The notes under the pieces were generated by a model. It ran no database searches, was not told the DNA's origin, and saw only the letters and a list, made by a program, of their open reading frames with translations. The position numbers and the translations under genes were made by a program. Below, one piece after another: positions 1-5,250 of a stretch of DNA of 6,713 bases (within the stretch, counting starts at the first letter, position 1; each line of letters opens with the position of its first letter). The DNA comes from CAINVV01 sp964506325 (GTDB taxonomy: Bacteria > Bacteroidota > Bacteroidia > Bacteroidales > Prolixibacteraceae). The stretch lies in assembly GCA_964506325.1 (NCBI GenBank), contig CAZDLO010000156.1:1-6713 (forward strand). The letters are read 5' to 3'.

Positions 1-70
1 AAAGTAACCAAAAAAGACCTGACAAAAAGAACTTGCTCCGCCTTCGGCTTCGCTCGGACAGCTTTTTGTC
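1..70. repeat. Inverted-repeat intergenic element at the left edge
   Basis: GACAAAAAG at 21-29 is matched perfectly by CTTTTTGTC at 62-70, giving 9-bp arms around a GC-richer core. Within the core, TCCG (37-40) can pair with CGGA (55-58), and GCC-TTC-GGC (40-48) makes a small inner hairpin. The A-rich lead AAAGTAACCAAAAAAG at 1-16 resembles, from memory, a dispersed intergenic repeat common in Bacteroidota genomes. The element may begin left of the window. I see no protein-coding signal here. The arms are a direct observation; the family assignment is recall only. Confidence 0.5.
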
Positions 71-136
71 TCAATGGAGTTGATTGTTAACGCTTCGCGG
101 TGTTGTATCATGATCCGGACCTGTTTTCCTTCACAA

Positions 137-190
137 GGCGTTGCCCTGTGCTGAGATCTGACGGCCCTTCAGGCCTAAGGCCACCTGAAG
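137..190. repeat. GC-rich palindromic intergenic repeat, probably degenerate
   Basis: CTTCAGG at 167-173 is the perfect reverse complement of CCTGAAG at 184-190. The inner GGCC (172-175) and GGCC (179-182) around TAA let the hairpin extend with a small bulge. The preceding GGCGTTGCCCTGTGCTGAGAT (in part, 137-157) reads like the left half of a dispersed Bacteroidota intergenic repeat that I recall as alternating 'GGCGTTGCCC' and 'GCCCCTTCAGGGC' halves. No T-run follows on either strand, so an intrinsic terminator is unlikely. The rest of 71-290 shows no supported gene or RNA. Confidence 0.4.
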
Positions 191-305
191 CATCTATTGG
201 CAGAATGCATGGATCCGACCAACCGGGCCGTTGTACAATTATCCGGCTTGATTGATTCTTAGCAGCACGCCGCACGCTTTACATCATCATCATCCGTGTT
301 CCGAT

Positions 306-372
306 CTCCGTGTTTCTCTTTTTCACTCCGTGTTTCTCTGTGACAGTTCTTTTGGTTACACAGAGAAAAACG
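306..372. repeat. CTCCGTGTTTCTCT repeat cluster: tandem pair plus inverted copy
   Basis: CTCCGTGTTTCTCT occurs at 306-319 and again at 326-339, extended to CTCCGTGTTTCTCTGTG at 326-342, so the two copies start 20 bp apart. A reverse-oriented copy, ACACAGAGAAAAACG, lies at 358-372. The arms 329-342 and 358-372 can pair over about 13 of 15 positions around a 15-base loop (343-357). The cluster lies 49-115 bases beyond the gdhA stop, so the hairpin would form in the 3' end of the gdhA transcript. No U-run follows it in that direction, so I do not call it an intrinsic terminator. The same motif family recurs at 1822-2038 and 5141-5235. Confidence 0.75.
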
Positions 373-396
373 AACAAATCATGCCCCCACATTTCT

Positions 397-417
397 CATA
401 ACTCATAATTCATAATT
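397..417. repeat. Three-unit CATAAYT heptad array after gdhA
   Basis: Three contiguous 7-bp units read CATAACT (397-403), CATAATT (404-410) and CATAATT (411-417). They end three bases before the TAA stop of gdhA (complement of 421-423). They are the same units, on the same strand, as the 14-copy array at 2321-2421 on the other side of gdhA. Because gdhA runs leftward, these units would be transcribed as its immediate 3' untranslated sequence. Confidence 0.75.
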
Positions 418-420
418 CTT

Positions 421-1758
421 TTACACGTTTCCCTGCGCCAGCATCGCATCTGCCACCTTCACGAACCCGCCCACATTGGCACCCTTGACATAGTTGATGT
501 AGTTACCGTCCCTTCCATATTTCTGGCAGGTCTGGTGTATGTCGTGCATGATGAGGTGAAGCCGCTCGTCTACTTCTTCCTTCGTCCAGTTGTAGCGCAT
601 GCTGTTTTGAGACATTTCAAGTCCTGAAACAGCTACCCCACCTGCATTGACGGCTTTTCCCGGAGCATAGTGGATCTTGTTGTCCAGAAAATAATTAACG
701 GCACCTGCAGTGCATCCCATGTTGGAGACTTCACCTACCAGGAAGCATCCGTTCTCAACAAGTTTCCTGGCATCCTTCTCATCCAGTTCATTTTCAGTGG
801 CACAGGGAAGCGCGATGTCGACCTTTTGTTCCCAGGGTTTGGCATTTTCAAAGAACTGGCAGCCGAATTCTTCCGCATAGGGAGCTACCACATCGTTGTT
901 GGTGGCTCGCAGATCCAGCAGATAATCAATCTTGTGCCCGCTGATGCCTTCAGGGTCATAGATGTATCCGTCAGGACCGGAAATGGTAACTACTTTCCCG
1001 CCCAGTTCATCAATTTTTGAAATGGCGCCCCAGGCAACATTGCCAAATCCGGATACGGAAACAGTCTTGCCTTTCAGCTCTTTACCCATCTCTTTGAGCA
1101 TGTGCTGCACAAAATATACTGCGCCGAAACCTGTTGCCTCAGGGCGTATCAAAGAACCACCCCAGCCAATGCCTTTACCGGTAAGAACTCCGGTAAACTC
1201 GTTGCGGATGCGCTTGTATTGTCCGAAAAGATATCCGATCTCCCTGCCGCCAACGCCGATATCACCTGCCGGGACGTCCGTATTTGGACCAATATGGCGG
1301 TAAAGTTCGGTCATGAAGGATTGGCAGAAACGCATGATTTCGTTGTCGCTTCGTCCTTTGGCACTGAAATCCGATCCGCCTTTTCCTCCTCCCATCGGCA
1401 GGGTAGTGAGGCTGTTCTTGAAGGTTTGCTCAAAACCCAGGAACTTAAGAATACTCAGGTTGACGCTTTTATGGAACCTCAAACCTCCCTTGTAAGGCCC
1501 GAGGGTGCTGCTGAACTCAACCCGGTATCCCCTGTTGATCTCAACCTCTCCCAGGTCATTCGTCCACGGAACCCTGAACATGATGGTCCTCTCAGGCTCA
1601 ACCATGCGTTCCAGTATTTTGGCCTGTTTGTACCGGGGGTTTGAATCATAAACATCCCAAACGGTTTCAATGACTTCTCTTACGGCCTGGTGGAACTCAT
1701 TTTCACCCGGAGTGCGGGCCTTGAGTTCCTCCATAAATTTATCGATTCCTGCATTCAT
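421..1758 (-). CDS. gdhA: Glutamate dehydrogenase, hexameric type
   Basis: Cytoplasmic enzyme that interconverts glutamate with 2-oxoglutarate plus ammonium using a nicotinamide cofactor. The 445-residue length is normal for the small hexameric class. The substrate-domain lysines align with those of the Clostridium symbiosum enzyme, shifted by one: K90 in GPYKGGLRFH, K114 in QTFKNS, and catalytic K126 in LPMGGGKGGSDF, with the catalytic aspartate at D166 (VPAGDIGVGGRE). The dinucleotide fold shows GFGNVA at 237-242. After the second strand comes SGPDGYIYDPEG (260-271), which resembles NAD-type rather than E. coli-type NADP enzymes. NAGGVAVSGLEMSQNS (371-386) supplies the C-terminal active-site serine, S378. 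The ATG at 1758 gives the usual N-terminus. There is no Shine-Dalgarno sequence upstream, only an A/T-rich leader. The gene is a single unit, divergent from leuS. Identity is certain; cofactor preference is inferred. Confidence 0.97.
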   Translation of the reverse strand: MNAGIDKFMEELKARTPGENEFHQAVREVIETVWDVYDSNPRYKQAKILERMVEPERTIMFRVPWTNDLGEVEINRGYRVEFSSTLGPYKGGLRFHKSVNLSILKFLGFEQTFKNSLTTLPMGGGKGGSDFSAKGRSDNEIMRFCQSFMTELYRHIGPNTDVPAGDIGVGGREIGYLFGQYKRIRNEFTGVLTGKGIGWGGSLIRPEATGFGAVYFVQHMLKEMGKELKGKTVSVSGFGNVAWGAISKIDELGGKVVTISGPDGYIYDPEGISGHKIDYLLDLRATNNDVVAPYAEEFGCQFFENAKPWEQKVDIALPCATENELDEKDARKLVENGCFLVGEVSNMGCTAGAVNYFLDNKIHYAPGKAVNAGGVAVSGLEMSQNSMRYNWTKEEVDERLHLIMHDIHQTCQKYGRDGNYINYVKGANVGGFVKVADAMLAQGNV

Positions 1759-1821
1759 GGCTCAATTTTTTTGATGGTTCTATTTTTGAAAATATCAATA
1801 CTCAGCGACTGATTAAATTTA

Positions 1822-2038
1822 TAACACAGAGAATAACTTACTTTCAATCAAACTAATATAGCCTATAGAAATTTCTGCTTTTATGGATTTTCAAGAGAAA
1901 CCCCGGAGTAACACTGAGTCGGAAAATCGCCAGCGATTTTTCTCTCTGTGTCCTCATATTTTTCTCTGTCATTTTACCGGAAGCTACAATTTCCAAATTA
2001 TTTTAAGTTCATCATAGAAATATAAATTCTCTGTGTTA
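1822..2038. repeat. 217-bp element with 12-bp terminal inverted repeats
   Basis: TAACACAGAGAA at 1822-1833 and TTCTCTGTGTTA at 2027-2038 are perfect reverse complements. Between them lie further copies of the same motif family: a reverse-oriented, degenerate copy at about 1895-1918 (GAGAAACCCCGGAG, then AACACTGAG), and forward-oriented copies at 1941-1951 (TCTCTCTGTGT) and 1961-1969 (TTTCTCTGT). At the centre is a tight hairpin, 1923-1940. There is no open reading frame of note and no convincing target-site duplication. The layout is like a small non-autonomous (MITE-like) element or a clustered intergenic repeat. It sits 63 bases upstream of the gdhA start. Confidence 0.55.
1923..1940. repeat. 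Hairpin AAAATCG-CCAG-CGATTTT
   Basis: This is a perfect 7-bp stem (AAAATCG 1923-1929, CGATTTT 1934-1940) with a CCAG loop. On the + strand it runs straight into TCTCTCTGTG rather than a clean T-tract, so an intrinsic terminator is not supported. It lies at the centre of the larger inverted-repeat element. Confidence 0.6.
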
Positions 2039-2056
2039 GAATTTTAAACTCTAACT

Positions 2057-2084
2057 CAAAATTAATGTAATTTTTAATCTCAAA
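2057..2084 (-). promoter_or_regulatory. Candidate Bacteroidota-type promoter for gdhA
   Basis: Read on the minus strand, TAATTTTG (2064 to 2057) matches the Bacteroidota -7 consensus TAnnTTTG at every fixed position. A TTTG (2084 to 2081) lies upstream as a possible -33 element, but the spacing is 16 bases, slightly short of the usual range. If real, transcription would start near 2050 and gdhA would have a leader of about 290 bases containing the whole 1822-2038 inverted-repeat element. The match could arise by chance in such AT-rich DNA. Confidence 0.3.
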
Positions 2085-2320
2085 ATCGGGAGATTAGGTG
2101 AATTTTGTCATTAATTCTTAGAAAATCAAACTATTAGTACCTTGACTGAAATATATCAAATATTGAATTATTTGATCCGATTTAGGTTTCAAATTGAAAT
2201 TAGAAGCATCAATTTTGATTAAAATATTTACGAATTAGTATTAAATCAGCCCAAAAACAACTAAATTTTAAGGTCTTGCAAATTATCTTAAAGTCGTAAC
2301 ATCCCTCAATCTCCCCCCCT
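2085..2320. other. AT-rich intergenic stretch without a recognisable gene
   Basis: This is very AT-rich sequence with stops in all frames and no RNA gene that I recognise. A small 6-bp hairpin (AATCTC 2076-2081, GAGATT 2090-2095) overlaps its left edge. A run of seven C residues at 2313-2319 directly precedes the heptad array. Promoter-like words occur (for example TAGGTTTC at 2183-2190 with TTG at 2163-2165), but none is a full consensus match. Confidence 0.6.
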
Positions 2321-2421
2321 CCTAACTCCTAACTCCTAATTCATAACTCATAATTCCTAACTCCTAACTCATAATTCATAACTCCTAACTCATAATTCCT
2401 AATTCATAACTCCTAACTCAT
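2321..2421. repeat. Fourteen-unit CMTAAYT heptad tandem array
   Basis: Fourteen back-to-back 7-bp units fill 2321-2418, followed by a partial unit CAT (2419-2421). Every unit fits C[C/A]TAA[C/T]T with no indel and no change at the other five positions. Naming CCTAACT=A, CCTAATT=B, CATAACT=C and CATAATT=D, the order is A A B C D A A D C A D B C A. The array ends 52 bases before the leuS start codon, so it lies in or next to the leuS promoter or leader. Three more units occur at 397-417. Confidence 0.9.
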
Positions 2422-2431
2422 CTTTAAATAT

Positions 2432-2439
2432 TAATTTCG
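2432..2439 (+). promoter_or_regulatory. Possible -7 element of leuS
   Basis: TAATTTCG at 2432-2439 differs from the Bacteroidota -7 consensus TAnnTTTG at one position and lies 34 bases before the leuS ATG. No TTTG can exist at the -33 position, because the + strand contains no G from 2297 to 2438; that position falls inside the heptad array. The call rests on position and one partial match. Confidence 0.3.
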
Positions 2440-2473
2440 CGCAAAACAAAACAGCACAATTAGTTTTAAACCG

Positions 2474-5137
2474 ATGGATTATAATTTTAAAGACATTGAA
2501 GCCAGGTGGCAGCAGTACTGGGCTGATAACAAGAGCTTCAAGACCTTCGACGATTTTTCAAAGCCGAAATTTTATTGCCTGGATATGTTTCCGTATCCCT
2601 CCGGCGCCGGACTGCATGTCGGCCATCCCGAAGGATACACGGCTACCGATATTGTCTGCCGCTACAAGCGCAGCAAGGGTTTTAACGTCCTGCACCCCAT
2701 GGGGTGGGATGCTTTCGGATTGCCGGCCGAACAGTATGCCATCCAAACAGGTACCCATCCCTCGGAAACAACGCAAAAGAACTGCGACAATTTCAGGCGC
2801 CAGATCCAGTCACTGGGACTGGGTTACGACTGGGACCGCGAAATAAATACCACCGATCCGGACTATTTTAAATGGACACAATGGATCTTTACCAAATTGT
2901 ACCAGACCTGGTTCGATGCTGCCCTGGGGAAGGGCAGACCCATCGGTGAACTGCCTGTCCCGGTAGAAATCTCCAACGCCGGGGATAAGGCAGTGCGCGA
3001 TTATACCGATCAGAAACGCCTGGCTTATTACGGGGAGGCGCAGGTATGGTATTGCCGTACCTGTAAAACCGTCTGTGCCAACGAAGAGGTGCTGAACGAC
3101 GGATCTCATGAAAAATGCGGCACCAAAGAGGTGGAACGCCGCTTCCTGAAGCAGTGGATGCTCCGCATTCCCCATTACGCCGAACGTTTGCTGGAAGGAC
3201 TCAACAGCCTCGACTGGCCGGAGGGTGTCAAAGAGATGCAGCGCAACTGGATTGGCCGCTCTACCGGTGCCGAGGTCGATTTCGCCCTTGCCGGACTGGA
3301 TAAGAAACTGCGGGTTTACACCACCCGCCCCGACACCCTTTTTGGTGCCACTTATATGGTGGTGGCTCCTGAACATGAACTGGTAGCCGAAATTACAACG
3401 CCGGAGCAACAACCTGCTGTACGTCAATACATTTCAAATGCGGCCCTGAAAAGCGATCTCGACCGCACCGACCTTGCTAAAGGTAAAACCGGTGTGTTTA
3501 CAGGACGCTTCGCCGTAAACCCCCTGAACGGGGAGCAGATTCCCGTATGGGTGGCGGATTACGTGCTCATGGGCTATGGCACCGGCGCCATCATGGCTGT
3601 CCCGGCCCACGACCACAGGGATTTTGAATTTGCTGAAACCTATGACCTTCCCATTGTATGCATCCTGGACCCGGGAGAAGCAACGGATGCGGATCTGCGC
3701 GCCAAAGTGCTGGCCGGTAAATCATGTTGGAGCGAAGATGGAGCCTATATCAACTCCGCCAACCTGGTTATCGGGATCGATATCAACGGACTGACAAAAG
3801 AACAGGGTATCCTGCAGGTTACCGGATGGCTCGAAAAGACCGGTCTGGGCAAGGCAACCACCAATTACAAACTGCGCGACTGGCTCTTTAGCCGCCAGAG
3901 ATACTGGGGCGAACCTTTCCCTGTGATCCACTGGGAAGATGGTGAGGTAACCTTGCTCAATGACAATGAGCTTCCGCTGCAATTGCCGGACGTCGAAAAA
4001 TACCAGCCCGGTGAGACGGGCGAATCACCTTTGTCCAACGCAGGGGAATGGCTCCTTGTGACGGATGCCAATGGCCGCAAGGGTCGACGCGAAACCAATA
4101 CAATGCCCCAGTGGGCAGGTTCCTGCTGGTATTATCTCCGTTTTATCGATCCTAAAAATGATGCCGAACCATTTTCCAAAGCAAAGGAGAACTACTGGAT
4201 GCCGGTCGACCTTTACGTCGGCGGGGCAGAGCATGCCGTGCTCCACCTGCTTTACAGCCGCTTCTGGCACAAGGTACTGTTCGATCTTGGCATCGTCTCA
4301 ACCGAGGAACCATTCCAGAAACTGTTCAACCAGGGGATGATCCTCGCTTTTGCCTATGAAACCTCTTCCGGGTCTAAGGTACCTTCCGACAAGGTGACAG
4401 AAAAGGACGGGAAATATTTCCACAACGAAACAGGCGAAGAACTCAGGCAGATAGTGGCCAAGATGTCGAAATCCCTGAAAAATGTGGTCAACCCGGATGA
4501 TGTGGTCGAAAAATTCGGCGCAGACTCCCTCCGGTTGTACGAGATGTTCATCGGTCCGCTGGATGCCACCAAGCCGTGGACGGAAAACGGTGTCAAGGGT
4601 GTATACAATTTTTTGCGCCGTGTCGCTGCTTTCTTCGGGGAGAAATCAAACCTCACGGAAGGCGCAGAAGGCAAGGAAACACTGAAGATTCTCCACCAGA
4701 CCATCAAAAAAGTCGGCGACGATATCGAAGACATGAAATTCAATACCGCCATCTCACAAATGATGGTCTTTACCAACCATTGTTACAAGGCTGGCAGTGT
4801 GACCCCGGAGACTGCCAATACCTTCTTCCGGGTGCTGGCACCTTTTGCACCCCATCTGGCCGAAGAACTCTGGGCCATGTATGGAAATTCAGGCAGCGTG
4901 GGCATTCCTGCATGGCCTGTTTTTGATCCTGCCTTCCTGACGGAGGATGTTGTTGAGTACCCGGTATCCTTCAACGGGAAAGTCCGGTATAGGCTCGAAC
5001 TGCCCGTCGGACTTTCTGTGAAGGAGGTGGAAACTGCCGCCCTGAACAGCGACATGACCAGCAAATGGACCGAAGGACAGACGATAGTGAAGATCATCGT
5101 TGTCCCGGGAAAAATTGTCAACATTGTTATTAAATAA
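2474..5137 (+). CDS. leuS: Leucyl-tRNA synthetase
   Basis: Class I aminoacyl-tRNA synthetase that charges tRNA-Leu in the cytoplasm. The 887-residue protein begins MDYNFKDIEARWQQYW, a typical bacterial LeuRS start. HVGH at 48-51 (in PYPSGAGLHVGH) is the HIGH motif, and KMSKS is at 663-667. The CP1 editing domain shows the threonine-rich TTRPDTLFG at 283-291 and GAIMAVPAHDHRDFEFA with the conserved editing aspartate (VPAHDHRD, 376-383). A Cys/His cluster sits at C194, C197, C201, H212 and C215. An insertion at about 150-187 (beginning GRPIGELP) makes it longer than the 860-residue E. coli enzyme. The C-terminal tRNA-binding domain ends PGKIVNIVIK. No Shine-Dalgarno precedes the ATG. The gene ends in TAA TAA, 113 bases before gltX in the same direction, so co-transcription is possible. 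No frameshift or missing motif. Confidence 0.98.
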   Translation: MDYNFKDIEARWQQYWADNKSFKTFDDFSKPKFYCLDMFPYPSGAGLHVGHPEGYTATDIVCRYKRSKGFNVLHPMGWDAFGLPAEQYAIQTGTHPSETTQKNCDNFRRQIQSLGLGYDWDREINTTDPDYFKWTQWIFTKLYQTWFDAALGKGRPIGELPVPVEISNAGDKAVRDYTDQKRLAYYGEAQVWYCRTCKTVCANEEVLNDGSHEKCGTKEVERRFLKQWMLRIPHYAERLLEGLNSLDWPEGVKEMQRNWIGRSTGAEVDFALAGLDKKLRVYTTRPDTLFGATYMVVAPEHELVAEITTPEQQPAVRQYISNAALKSDLDRTDLAKGKTGVFTGRFAVNPLNGEQIPVWVADYVLMGYGTGAIMAVPAHDHRDFEFAETYDLPIVCILDPGEATDADLRAKVLAGKSCWSEDGAYINSANLVIGIDINGLTKEQGILQVTGWLEKTGLGKATTNYKLRDWLFSRQRYWGEPFPVIHWEDGEVTLLNDNELPLQLPDVEKYQPGETGESPLSNAGEWLLVTDANGRKGRRETNTMPQWAGSCWYYLRFIDPKNDAEPFSKAKENYWMPVDLYVGGAEHAVLHLLYSRFWHKVLFDLGIVSTEEPFQKLFNQGMILAFAYETSSGSKVPSDKVTEKDGKYFHNETGEELRQIVAKMSKSLKNVVNPDDVVEKFGADSLRLYEMFIGPLDATKPWTENGVKGVYNFLRRVAAFFGEKSNLTEGAEGKETLKILHQTIKKVGDDIEDMKFNTAISQMMVFTNHCYKAGSVTPETANTFFRVLAPFAPHLAEELWAMYGNSGSVGIPAWPVFDPAFLTEDVVEYPVSFNGKVRYRLELPVGLSVKEVETAALNSDMTSKWTEGQTIVKIIVVPGKIVNIVIK

Positions 5138-5140
5138 TAA

Positions 5141-5235
5141 TTACACAGAGTGACACAGAGAAATGTGTAGATACTCAGAGGATTACAAATTTAACTCTGT
5201 GTGTCTCTTTTAAACCTCCGTGTTTCTCTGTGTAA
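5141..5235. repeat. Nested inverted repeats filling the leuS-gltX spacer
   Basis: TTACACAGAG (5141-5150) is a perfect reverse complement of CTCTGTGTAA (5226-5235). After a two-base mismatch, ACACAGAG (5153-5160) pairs with CTCCGTGT (5216-5223) at 7 of 8 positions. The same left segment can instead pair perfectly with CTCTGTGT at 5195-5202, so two foldings compete. A T6 run follows at 5239-5244, after a three-base gap, only seven bases before the gltX ATG. The motif is the same family as at 306-372 and 1822-2038. A role in termination or processing between the two genes is possible but only inferred. Confidence 0.75.
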
Positions 5236-5250
5236 CAATTTTTTAAATCT

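Noticed and set aside
74..154. A 26-codon ATG frame in the left intergenic region
   Set aside because: It is short, runs into the palindromic repeat, has no ribosome binding signal and no recognisable product.
329..372. Hairpin downstream of gdhA as an intrinsic terminator
   Set aside because: In the direction of gdhA transcription the stem is followed by GAGTGAAAA rather than a U-run, and the loop is 15 bases. It is better described as a repeat.
1102..1644. A 180-codon open frame on the + strand, antisense within gdhA, and several other long antisense or shifted frames inside gdhA, leuS and gltX
   Set aside because: They lie wholly inside confidently identified genes, show no recognisable domain, and are expected shadows of codon bias in GC-moderate genes.
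2076..2095. AATCTC/GAGATT 6-bp hairpin with an 8-base loop
   Set aside because: The stem is too short and weak in AT-rich sequence to assign a role.
2163..2190. TTG (2163-2165) and TAGGTTTC (2183-2190) as a forward promoter for leuS
   Set aside because: The -7 match misses the final G, and the site is almost 300 bases from the start codon in AT-rich DNA where such matches are common.
2321..2421. The heptad array as a CRISPR array or a coding repeat
   Set aside because: The units are contiguous 7-mers without spacers, and a 7-bp period does not keep a reading frame. There is no cas gene nearby.
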